NCBI GenBank assembly: GCA_903924185.1
Contig: CAIYAN010000097.1
Span: forward strand, 1 to 6,107
Direction: 5' to 3'
DNA from: an uncultured Opitutia bacterium
GTDB lineage: Bacteria > Verrucomicrobiota > Verrucomicrobiia > Opitutales > UBA953
DNA: 6,107 nucleotides
Positions 1 to 6,064 of the stretch are shown one piece after another (within the stretch, counting starts at the first letter, position 1; each line of letters starts with the position of its first letter). Position numbers and translations under genes: made by a program. Below the pieces are notes generated by a model that worked only from the letters and a program-made list of their open reading frames with translations, did no database searches and was not told the origin of the DNA.

Positions 1-2844
1 GCTCGGTTTGTGGAAATCTCTGGCGAGCGTGCCTATTTAACCGGCGACTTAGGTCGCATTACGGTGGAGGGGGAGGTCCAGTGTTTTGGCCGCGTCGATA
101 ATCAGGTAAAGCTCCGCGGGTTCCGTATCGAGCTCGATGAAATTTCTGCGACGTTGGCTGACCAGCCTGGCGTCGGTACAGCGGCAGCGGTTGTCCGTCC
201 ATTGGCGGGTAGCGATGAAATCGTCGCCTTCATCGTCGCCTCAGCCGCTGCGCCTAACATGGTCGATTTACGCGCAGCCTTGGCCCGACGCTTGGCGGTT
301 TATATGTTGCCCGCCCACGTTGAGGTCTTGGAGAGCATGCCCCGGTTAAGTTCGGGTAAGGTGGACTTGGGGGCATTGCGTAAACGTGATCTGCAGGTGG
401 CCGCCGTTGCCGATGATCCGCCGGCCGCTGATGAGCACGAAGCCGCCTTGCGAGCAATCTTAGCGGAGTTTTTTCCCGGCCGACGGTTGGCACCAGACGT
501 AGATTTCTTTTCAGACCTTAATGGTCATTCCTTGCTTGCGGCTCGCTTGGTCACGCGGCTGCGCCGCGATCCACGTTATGCGGGAATCGGCGTCCAACAC
601 GTTTACCGCAATCGACTCCTCGGGACGTTGGCCCAAGCGATGGCCGGCCTTGGGGCGTCGAGCTCTGGTCGCCCGCCACCGGCCCATGAGGTCGCTTCCC
701 TCAATCGCCGGTTTTGGTGCGGATGCGCCCAGGCGGCCTGTCTGCCTTTCCTCGTTCTGTTTCAGATGTTCCAGTGGCTGGCTCCGTTCTTTGCCTACCA
801 CCTGCTCACTGGCGACCACGATGACAGCATGCTGGCCGCCATCGTGGCGGCGTTAGGCACCTACTTGCTGGCACTGGCGTTATCTTTCCCCTTGGGCATT
901 CTGCTGCGGCGGCTACTGGTGGGCCGACTTCGTCCGGGTAACTATCCGCTCTGGGGCGTAACCTATTTCCGTTGGTGGCTAGGCACCCGTCTTAACGAAA
1001 TCCCAGCGGTCTACCTGATTTCTGGCACGCCCTGGAGGTCCCTGCACCTGCGTCTCCTCGGGGCGAAGGTCGGCCGAGACTGTCTCATTAATTCCGTCAC
1101 CGTAGCGGTGCCGGAACTTTTGACTATCGGTGATGGCGCTTGTCTGGGAACCTTTGTGAATCTGGAGAACGCGCGCGTGGAAGGCGGACGACTTATTATT
1201 GGTCGTATCACCATCGGACGTAGTGCCGCCGTAGATTCTTATGCGGTGCTCGAAAACGATACTTCGGTCGGTGACGGCGCCAGGTTAGCTGGGCAATCCG
1301 CTTTGGCGGAGACGAAGCATATCCCGGCCGGCGAGACTTGGGCCGGGTCGCCAGCTCGTCCCGTGGTGGCTGATGCCGCGGGGCTGGCTCCGCCCCCGCG
1401 TCCTAACTGGCGGGCACGCACCGCCCGCATGGCGGCCTTTGCCTTGGGCGCGGCGGTGGTGGCGGTCCTATTTTACGTCCCCGTGTTCCCGAGCTTCGTT
1501 GCCATCGACTACTTGGATGCGCACTGGCTCGATTTGTTTGAGTCAGACCACCCTTGGTGGGAGACCTTTCCGCTCTTCTTCCTACTGGCCTTGCCAGCCT
1601 CGGCGATTCTCTTGGTTATCACGGCCTGTCTCGCTGGGATATTAAAGCGCTGCCTTCCGCGGCAACGCCCTGGCCGCTTTTCCTTGCACGGCCGCGAGTA
1701 TTTCTGGAAGTGGCAACTCTCGGCGATACTCGATGCCTCTTTGCAGGTCCTGCACGGTTTATATGCCTCGGTTTATGTCGCCACTTGGCTAAGATTGCTC
1801 GGCACGAAAGTCGGCCGTGACGCGGAAGTCTCGACCGCCGAAGGGGTCGTGCCAGAACTTCTCGAATTAGGTGACGAATCCTTTATCGCGGACGGTGCGA
1901 TGCTCGGCGATGAAGAGCAGCGCAGCGGCTGGATGGTCCTGCGCCGGACGCGCATCGGTCATCGTTCCTTTGTGGGCAACGGCGCCTACGTCCCAGATGG
2001 CTCAACTTTCCCCGATGACTTCCTGCTCGGGGTGCAGTCCAGTTCGCCGACCAACGAGCAGATGCAGCCGGGGCAGACCTGGATGGGGTCTCCGCCGATG
2101 CTGTTGCCAGCGCGTGAGACCATTGAGTCGCAGGATCCGACGTTGACCTTTCGCCCGAGTGTCGGTCGCCGCTTGGCTCGGGCCTGCATTGAAGGCCTAC
2201 GCATCGTCGTGCCCTTGGCCTTCGTCATCGCGGTAGGTTACGTGACCGTCTATGAGACCATGGATTATGTGACGGAAGAAGACTGGCTGGGCTTCGCCGT
2301 CGCGTTGACGCTGGCGGGGCTTTGCTATGCCGCCACGGCCTTCGCGTTCGTTTGGATAGCCAAATGGCTGTTAATCGGGCGGTATCGTCCGCGCCTTGCA
2401 CCTATGTGGACGCTGTTCGTCTGGGTCAGCGAAGCCGTGACGAACCTGTATGAATCTTTGGCAGTGCCGGCCATGCTCAATTACCTCCGAGGCACCCCCA
2501 TGCTCGCGTGGGCCTTACGCCTCCTGGGCGTGAACGTTGGCCGCGGCACGTGGATCAATACGACGGACCTGACCGAGTTCGACTGCGTCACCCTTGGAGA
2601 GGGAGCGGAACTAAATGAGCACAGTGGACCGCAGACGCATCTATTCGAAGATCGGGTCATGCGAATTGGCTTAGTCAATATAGGTGCACGTGCCACCTTG
2701 GGCGTGCGCACCACTGTGCTTTATGATGCATCCGTAGGGGAGGAATGTCGCCTTGGGCCGTTGACCTTGGTGGCCAAGGGTGAGCACACGCCAGCGCACA
2801 CGTCGTGGGAAGGTACGCCCTCGGCGCCAGCGCCCATGAACTAA
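1..2844 (+). CDS. Pls/PosA-type NRPS-like synthetase, 5'-truncated (adenylation end, carrier domain, three membrane/beta-helix modules)
   Basis: The frame is open to base 1 (codons A-R-F precede the GTG at 10), and that GTG sits inside an adenylation domain, so the real start is upstream. Residues are numbered from the GTG. Visible are adenylation motifs A7 (YLTGDLGR, 9-16), A8 with its hinge Asp30 (27-45) and A10 with catalytic Lys117 (SGKVD). A carrier domain follows with phosphopantetheine Ser174 in DLNGHS; the usual GGHS is NGHS here. Residues 231-944 are three copies of one module: two membrane segments, an LRLLG..VGR box (347, 594, 836), imperfect hexapeptide-like beta-helix turns, and a closing W.GS/TP box (444, 691, 933). 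Membrane segments lie near 240-268, 275-303, 473-493, 519-545, 730-748 and 761-789. There is no standard condensation or thioesterase domain. This matches epsilon-poly-L-lysine synthetase (Pls), an inner-membrane enzyme that joins one amino acid or amine repeatedly. The substrate-specifying A3-A6 region is outside the window, so the product is unknown. Confidence 0.93.
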   Translation, partial: ARFVEISGERAYLTGDLGRITVEGEVQCFGRVDNQVKLRGFRIELDEISATLADQPGVGTAAAVVRPLAGSDEIVAFIVASAAAPNMVDLRAALARRLAVYMLPAHVEVLESMPRLSSGKVDLGALRKRDLQVAAVADDPPAADEHEAALRAILAEFFPGRRLAPDVDFFSDLNGHSLLAARLVTRLRRDPRYAGIGVQHVYRNRLLGTLAQAMAGLGASSSGRPPPAHEVASLNRRFWCGCAQAACLPFLVLFQMFQWLAPFFAYHLLTGDHDDSMLAAIVAALGTYLLALALSFPLGILLRRLLVGRLRPGNYPLWGVTYFRWWLGTRLNEIPAVYLISGTPWRSLHLRLLGAKVGRDCLINSVTVAVPELLTIGDGACLGTFVNLENARVEGGRLIIGRITIGRSAAVDSYAVLENDTSVGDGARLAGQSALAETKHIPAGETWAGSPARPVVADAAGLAPPPRPNWRARTARMAAFALGAAVVAVLFYVPVFPSFVAIDYLDAHWLDLFESDHPWWETFPLFFLLALPASAILLVITACLAGILKRCLPRQRPGRFSLHGREYFWKWQLSAILDASLQVLHGLYASVYVATWLRLLGTKVGRDAEVSTAEGVVPELLELGDESFIADGAMLGDEEQRSGWMVLRRTRIGHRSFVGNGAYVPDGSTFPDDFLLGVQSSSPTNEQMQPGQTWMGSPPMLLPARETIESQDPTLTFRPSVGRRLARACIEGLRIVVPLAFVIAVGYVTVYETMDYVTEEDWLGFAVALTLAGLCYAATAFAFVWIAKWLLIGRYRPRLAPMWTLFVWVSEAVTNLYESLAVPAMLNYLRGTPMLAWALRLLGVNVGRGTWINTTDLTEFDCVTLGEGAELNEHSGPQTHLFEDRVMRIGLVNIGARATLGVRTTVLYDASVGEECRLGPLTLVAKGEHTPAHTSWEGTPSAPAPMN
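10..369 (+). other. C-terminal end of AMP-forming adenylation domain
   Basis: This part holds the A7, A8 and A10 core motifs in the correct order and spacing. A10 Lys117 (codon 358-360) is the residue that contacts acyl-adenylate in this superfamily. The larger N-terminal subdomain with the ATP loop and specificity pocket is upstream of the window. The visible motifs fit the family well, so the domain looks intact in this part. Confidence 0.9.
448..648 (+). other. Peptidyl carrier (thiolation) domain
   Basis: About 65 residues with the DxFFSDLNGHSLLAARLV signature. Ser174 (codon 529-531) is the expected phosphopantetheine attachment site. The first glycine of the usual GGHS motif is Asn171. 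The adjacent phosphopantetheinyl transferase gene is the natural partner. Domain edges are approximate. Confidence 0.88.
700..2841 (+). repeat. Three-fold internal repeat: membrane plus left-handed beta-helix modules
   Basis: Protein-level tandem repeat in the synthetase at residues about 231-455, 467-700 and 715-944, each roughly 230 residues. The three anchors are LRLLGAKVGRD, LRLLGTKVGRD and LRLLGVNVGRG. They are followed by VPELLTIGDGACLG, VPELLELGDESF and TEFDCVTLGEGAEL, and the modules close with ETWAGSPARP, QTWMGSPPML and TSWEGTPSAP. Copies 1 and 2 share the VPELL box; copy 3 has diverged to TEFDCV. In Pls the equivalent three domains form the polymerising part and sit among six membrane helices, which is also the count here. 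Each copy ends in beta-helix turns related to acyltransferases. Confidence 0.88.
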
Positions 2845-2845
2845 G

Positions 2846-3370
2846 ATGCAAGTCTACGACCTTTCGGAAGCGGCATTATTGCCAGCGCCCCAAGCGGCCG
2901 ACCTTTACCTTGTCCGTTTGCCGGAGCTCGGCCGTGGGCCTGCCGCTCAGGCGACCGTGCGGCGCGAGATTTTGAAATTACTCCGCGGTTGGTATGGCGC
3001 GGTAGTGGAACTCCACGAGACGGACACGGCACCGACGCTGACAGGCTGCCCCTTAAAGCTCTCAATCTCCTACGATGGGGAAGACGGGTGGGTCGCTTTG
3101 GGCGCACAGGCTAAATTAGGTTGCGATGCAGTCTTGGCCCAAGACTTCCCGGAAATGATGGACGTGGCCGAAAAGTATCTGGGAGTGCTCGTGGCGGAAC
3201 GCATCCAGCAATCTCGGCTGCGGGCCGAGACCTTCGCCCACGCCTGGGCTAAGCATGAAGCGACCCTCAAGGCTATGGGCTGGGGTTTAGCCGAAGATCG
3301 AGTCGTGCCCGCACTCCTGTGTCACTATCATCGGCAAACGCAGGCGGTCGTAGCTGTAGTGACGGAATAG
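2846..3370 (+). CDS. Divergent Sfp-type 4'-phosphopantetheinyl transferase
   Basis: 174 residues, shorter than the 210-240 usual for Sfp proteins, with most of the N-terminal half reduced. It would move the phosphopantetheine arm of CoA to a carrier-domain serine in the cytoplasm. Family motifs visible: SISYDGEDGWVALG (73-86, the place of the usual LSLSHS.G), LGCDAV (91-96, matching (I/V)G(I/V)D.E) and FAHAWAKHEATLKAMGWGL (130-148, matching the W..KEA..K signature) with Trp134, Glu138 and Lys142. Three usual residues are changed: the CoA-binding His is Tyr76, the second acidic metal ligand is Val96, and the Lys before Glu138 is His137. The ATG lies one base after the synthetase stop, so the genes are almost certainly one transcript and probably translationally coupled; no Shine-Dalgarno is visible. 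The context argues that its target is the neighbouring carrier domain. Family placement rests on motifs only. Confidence 0.85.
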   Translation: MQVYDLSEAALLPAPQAADLYLVRLPELGRGPAAQATVRREILKLLRGWYGAVVELHETDTAPTLTGCPLKLSISYDGEDGWVALGAQAKLGCDAVLAQDFPEMMDVAEKYLGVLVAERIQQSRLRAETFAHAWAKHEATLKAMGWGLAEDRVVPALLCHYHRQTQAVVAVVTE

Positions 3371-4264
3371 TTACACCTTGCCGGAGCGGGCAGGGGCGGC
3401 GGCTTTCGCTGGGGCACTGCGGTATTTCTTCACCAAAGCTTGCAGGAGGGCGACCGTTTCGTCGTCCGCGACGCCATCGACCTTAGACCCACGGAAGTGT
3501 CGTTGAAAAGCCTCGATGGCCAGACTGAGCGTCTTATCCGAGTTATCATCTAGGCGGTAGCCGTAGGTCCGCAGAAGTTGCTGGATAGCGGCGTTCGAGA
3601 GCTTTTTAGATTTCAGTAAGATGCGGAACACCTGAACATCCTTAGCGTCGGGCCAAGCGCCAACGCCGTTGGCGGCAAAGTACTCCCAGGGAAATAACGA
3701 TCCGGGATCAATCTTGCGGCCGACGGCGATGTCGGAGTGGGCGACTACGTTCTCAGGGCTGATCCGGTGAGTGGCCACTAAGTGCTGGGCTAACGCGAGG
3801 ACGGCTTCGACCTGGGGTTTGGGGTATGGGTTTACATTGCCGTCGTAATTAACGATCTCGATGCCCAGCGACGACTGGTTCAGGCTCTCGAATTTACCCC
3901 ACGCGCTTTTGCCGGCATGAAACGCGGCGAGGGAGTCGGGACACATCCGAAAGATGCGCGCCTTAGGTACCTCGGCACTCACCAGGTAGTGGACGCCGAC
4001 CGTATGTCCTTTGGTCCGACCCTGGAGGGTCTCTAGCGCAGAGGGCAGGGATGAGGCCGTATGGTGGAGGACCAGGATGGAGATTGGCAACTTACGGGCC
4101 TCAACCCCCGCCGAGGCCGGCCCTTGAATGACGGTAAGCTTCGGATTAACCACCAACAGCCCCTCCGACGTCCCGCCGGAGTCTTTCGAAGAGGTAGTAC
4201 CGCAGCCCGAGATGGCTAAAATCGAACACAGAACGGCTAAACGCTTTAAATATGAGGGAGTCAT
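3371..4264 (-). CDS. AmiD-like N-acetylmuramoyl-L-alanine amidase, lipoprotein with peptidoglycan-binding domain
   Basis: 297 residues. The N-terminus is a lipoprotein signal: Lys7-Arg8, a hydrophobic stretch, then lipobox ISGC with Cys21; Gly22 at +2 does not signal inner-membrane retention, so outer-membrane anchoring is likely. An Amidase_2 (AmpD/AmiD) fold follows at about 55-205. Probable zinc ligands are His67 (LVLHHTA), His176 (VVAHSD) and Asp186 (KIDPG); the ten-residue spacing of the last two equals that in E. coli AmiD. Glu136 (LGIEIVNY) and Lys184 fit the catalytic pair. Residues about 222-285 form a peptidoglycan-binding domain (AIQQLLRTYGY, AIEAFQRHF, VDG.AD.ETVALLQALV), as in AmiD. 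A low-complexity Ala/Lys tail ends the protein. It should cleave the MurNAc-L-Ala bond of cell-wall peptides for turnover. Its stop abuts the transferase stop with no gap. The ATG at 4264 directly precedes the signal peptide, which supports this start. Confidence 0.94.
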   Translation of the reverse strand: MTPSYLKRLAVLCSILAISGCGTTSSKDSGGTSEGLLVVNPKLTVIQGPASAGVEARKLPISILVLHHTASSLPSALETLQGRTKGHTVGVHYLVSAEVPKARIFRMCPDSLAAFHAGKSAWGKFESLNQSSLGIEIVNYDGNVNPYPKPQVEAVLALAQHLVATHRISPENVVAHSDIAVGRKIDPGSLFPWEYFAANGVGAWPDAKDVQVFRILLKSKKLSNAAIQQLLRTYGYRLDDNSDKTLSLAIEAFQRHFRGSKVDGVADDETVALLQALVKKYRSAPAKAAAPARSGKV

Positions 4265-4278
4265 GCTTTATGGCCTGA

Positions 4279-4292
4279 TATTTATATAAATA
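4279..4292. promoter_or_regulatory. 14-bp perfect AT palindrome overlapping probable amidase -10
   Basis: TATTTATATAAATA is its own reverse complement. It lies 14 bases upstream of the amidase start codon. On the minus strand it contains TATAAA (4286-4281), a plausible -10 box, though I find no good -35 at 16-18 bases (GTTCAT is poor). It may be a promoter element only, or also a protein site. Confidence 0.4.
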
Positions 4293-4319
4293 ATCGACCC
4301 CGCATGAACCCCCAAGACA

Positions 4320-4337
4320 ATACCATAAACATGGTAT
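4320..4337. promoter_or_regulatory. Inverted repeat ATACCAT-aaac-ATGGTAT, candidate operator
   Basis: Two perfect 7-base arms around a 4-base spacer. The size and symmetry suit a dimeric regulator. It lies upstream of the probable amidase -10 and well upstream of the DeoR gene, so it could act on either promoter. As RNA it would be a weak AT-rich hairpin without a T-run, so a terminator is unlikely. Confidence 0.5.
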
Positions 4338-4348
4338 AGAACCCATTA

Positions 4349-4378
4349 TTCAATGACTATCTTTAGATTAGACATAAT
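4349..4378 (+). promoter_or_regulatory. Possible sigma70-like promoter for the DeoR gene
   Basis: TTCAAT (4349-4354), 18 bases, then CATAAT (4373-4378, five of six to TATAAT). Transcription would begin near 4385, inside the 4379-4398 inverted repeat, a classic autorepression layout. A second candidate is TTGATT (4430-4435), 17 bases, CATAAA (4453-4458), which would give an almost leaderless message. Both are weak matches and the sequence does not decide between them. Confidence 0.3.
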
Positions 4379-4398
4379 GTATATTGTGCGAAATATAC
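4379..4398. promoter_or_regulatory. Inverted repeat GTATATT-gtgcga-AATATAC, candidate DeoR-type operator
   Basis: Two perfect 7-base arms with a 6-base spacer, on the DeoR-gene side of the intergenic region, 71 bases before its ATG. DeoR-family repressors commonly bind such repeats near their own promoter, so autoregulation is a reasonable inference. Its centre is 60 bp from that of the 4320-4337 repeat, and both contain ATACC/GGTAT-like cores (ATATACCTAT here, ATACCATAAA there). Confidence 0.5.
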
Positions 4399-4469
4399 CT
4401 ATGGGCTCAACCTACTAGAAAGTGCGTTATTGATTGCTTGAGAGTTATCGAGCATAAATCGGCACCCCC

Positions 4470-5246
4470 ATGAAAGTCGCTCGCCATATCATTGAAGCCC
4501 GTCGTGAAGCCATCGCCAAGTTACTGAGTAAGGTCGGTTACGTGCCGGTGCTCGAAATCTGCAAACAGTTTAATGTATCCGAGGCCACTGCCCGCCGCGA
4601 CCTCACTGAATTGGAAAATCAGCGTCGCATCACACGCACGCATGGTGGTGCACTTTCGGACTTCAATCGCAACTTCCCGCCCCTTGATGACCGTAAGGTT
4701 GAGGACGCCGAAGCTAAACGCAAAATCGGTAATATGGCAGCATCCCGTATCAAGGCTGGTATGACTGTCTATCTCGACTCTGGTTCAACTATCTTCTTCG
4801 CCGCGGAAGCTATCGCCGCTTCCGGCACCCAGGATTTGCAGATTGTAACGACCTGTCTCCCGACGGCGCAATTGATCTCATCGCTCCCGGGCGTCGAGGT
4901 CTACATTCCCGGTGGTTTGTTCCTGACGCGTCACGCGATGGTCGCTGGCGACCGTACGCTCGAAGAAGTTGCCCGCTGGAATTTCGACGTGGCGCTCCTC
5001 GGCGCTGAAGGCATCGACGAAAACGGTCTCTGGAATTCACAGCGTGATATTTCTCACCAACAGCGTGAGGTTATCCGTCGCAGCGATGAAGTGTTGATTT
5101 GCATGAATAAGGTAAAGCTTGGCCGCGGCGGTCCCTGTGCCGTGACCCGTGATGTTTCCTCGCTATTCTTAGTGACGGATGCCGATGCCGCCGCGGTCTT
5201 GCAGGCGAAGGTCAAGATGGCTCCTGATCGCGTCCTCACCGCCTAA
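4470..5246 (+). CDS. DeoR-family transcriptional repressor of sugar catabolism
   Basis: 258 residues, the usual DeoR length. The N-terminal winged helix-turn-helix (about 11-62) carries the family signature: LL.K.GYV.V.EICKQFNVSEATARRDL followed by R.THGGA. The C-terminal DeoRC sensor domain (about 78-235) has KRKIGNMAASRI.AGMTVYLDSGST, the phosphosugar-binding-like start, then YIPGGL and LLGAEGID.NGLW. DeoR proteins bind operators and are usually released by a phosphorylated sugar intermediate. Twenty-seven bases downstream is a class II aldolase and then a sugar kinase, so its probable target is this deoxy-sugar operon, with a rhamnulose or fuculose phosphate (or DHAP) as a likely effector; that is inference. 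The ATG fits the family N-terminus; no Shine-Dalgarno is visible (GGCACCCCC precedes it). Confidence 0.93.
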   Translation: MKVARHIIEARREAIAKLLSKVGYVPVLEICKQFNVSEATARRDLTELENQRRITRTHGGALSDFNRNFPPLDDRKVEDAEAKRKIGNMAASRIKAGMTVYLDSGSTIFFAAEAIAASGTQDLQIVTTCLPTAQLISSLPGVEVYIPGGLFLTRHAMVAGDRTLEEVARWNFDVALLGAEGIDENGLWNSQRDISHQQREVIRRSDEVLICMNKVKLGRGGPCAVTRDVSSLFLVTDADAAAVLQAKVKMAPDRVLTA

Positions 5247-5273
5247 GTTTGTCCGCCTTGGACGCCCCTGGTA

Positions 5274-6029
5274 ATGTCTCAAGACGCCCATCAGTCCTTG
5301 TTAGACCTTTCCCATGCGCTCGGGGGTGAGCGGTTGCGTATGGCTATATTGGGTGAAGGTAACACTTCCCTGCGCCTGGATGCGGAGACTTTTGCGGTCA
5401 AATCTTCTGGCTCAAACCTAGCAACGCTGCAACCCACCGACCTGACGACTTGCCGCTTCGATCGGTTGTTGCCGCTCTTGGATGCGACCGCCGCCACCGA
5501 TGCGGAGATTGATAACGTCTTACTCGCGTCACGCGTGAGCGAAGCCGCCAAGAAGCCTTCCATTGAGGCCCTCTTCCACGCGTACCTTCTGACGTTGCCC
5601 GGCGTTGCTTGCGTTGGCCACGTCCATGCCATCGCGGTGAATCAGATTCTCTGTTCGCCCCGGGCGCGCGAGTATGCCGAACGGCGCGCCTGCCCCGATG
5701 AGATTGTCATGTGCGGGATTGAGTCGGTCTTCGTCCCTTACGCGGAGCCTGGTCTCGGCCTCGCTCAATCCATCCGCCGTGAGGTCCAGGCCTACGTCCA
5801 GCGCACCGGCCGTGGGCCCAAGATCATCTTACTCCAGAACCACGGTATCATCGCCGTCGGCCCGTCCCCGAAAGCCGTCCTCGGCTCCCTGCTCATGGCC
5901 GAAAAAGCCGCCGAGACCTTCGTCGGTGCGGCCGCCCTCGGCGGCCCGGTGTTCTTGACGGCTGCACAGTGCGAGCGCATCGCCGGTCGGCCCGATGAGC
6001 ATTATCGTCAAAAGATGCTCGGGCTCTAA
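5274..6029 (+). CDS. Class II (zinc) aldolase, probably for rhamnulose-1-phosphate or fuculose-1-phosphate
   Basis: 251 residues of the class II aldolase/adducin fold, cytoplasmic. Motifs in order: LGEGNTSLRL (26-35) and KSSGSNLATL (43-52) for phosphate binding; catalytic Glu98 in PSIEALFHAYL; zinc ligands His116 and His118 in VGHVHA; third zinc ligand His190 in LLQNHGIIAVG. These equal Glu73, His92, His94 and His155 of E. coli FucA, so it should be active. It is longer than FucA (215), with an insert at about 60-95 and a C-terminal extension ending in IAGRPDEHYRQ. The expected reaction is splitting a ketose-1-phosphate into dihydroxyacetone phosphate and L-lactaldehyde. With a rhamnulokinase-like gene 35 bases downstream, rhamnulose-1-phosphate is the favoured substrate; a microcompartment-type aldolase accepting both rhamnose and fucose intermediates is possible. 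The 27-base upstream gap shows no Shine-Dalgarno. Confidence 0.9.
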   Translation: MSQDAHQSLLDLSHALGGERLRMAILGEGNTSLRLDAETFAVKSSGSNLATLQPTDLTTCRFDRLLPLLDATAATDAEIDNVLLASRVSEAAKKPSIEALFHAYLLTLPGVACVGHVHAIAVNQILCSPRAREYAERRACPDEIVMCGIESVFVPYAEPGLGLAQSIRREVQAYVQRTGRGPKIILLQNHGIIAVGPSPKAVLGSLLMAEKAAETFVGAAALGGPVFLTAAQCERIAGRPDEHYRQKMLGL

Positions 6030-6064
6030 TTGCCTTTTCGCTCTCCCTCCCCTTCCTGCTTCCC
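6030..6064 (+). promoter_or_regulatory. Pyrimidine-rich leader before the kinase start
   Basis: The 35 bases between the aldolase stop and the kinase ATG contain only three purines, all G, and no A. There is no Shine-Dalgarno. The kinase must be translated through coupling or by a start mechanism not based on Shine-Dalgarno pairing. Confidence 0.45.

Larger units (their letters stand above)
4265..4469. promoter_or_regulatory. Divergent intergenic control region
   Basis: 205 bases between the amidase and the DeoR gene, which are transcribed away from each other. A hand count gives 78 G/C (38%), against a clearly GC-rich background in the flanking genes. It contains three perfect palindromes or inverted repeats, listed separately, and -10-like hexamers on both strands. 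It must hold the promoters of both genes. I see no credible coding sequence in it. Confidence 0.8.

Noticed and set aside
10..12. GTG as the true start of the synthetase
   Set aside because: Codons upstream to base 1 are open and the GTG falls just before the A7 motif, inside the adenylation domain. The gene is cut by the window edge.
700..2841. Separate acetyltransferase-like genes instead of one protein
   Set aside because: The frame is continuous with no stop, and the carrier domain leads directly into the first module, as in Pls.
4320..4337. Rho-independent terminator at the inverted repeat
   Set aside because: The stem is short and AT-rich, and no T-run follows on either strand. It also lies between divergent genes, where no terminator is needed.
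4146..4346. 66-residue minus-strand open frame spanning the amidase start and the intergenic region
   Set aside because: It is out of frame with the amidase, uses part of its coding sequence, and shows no recognisable motif. The amidase with its signal peptide explains the region.
5247..5273. Promoter or terminator between the regulator and the aldolase
   Set aside because: The 27 bases show no hairpin with T-run and no convincing -35/-10 pair; co-transcription is simpler.
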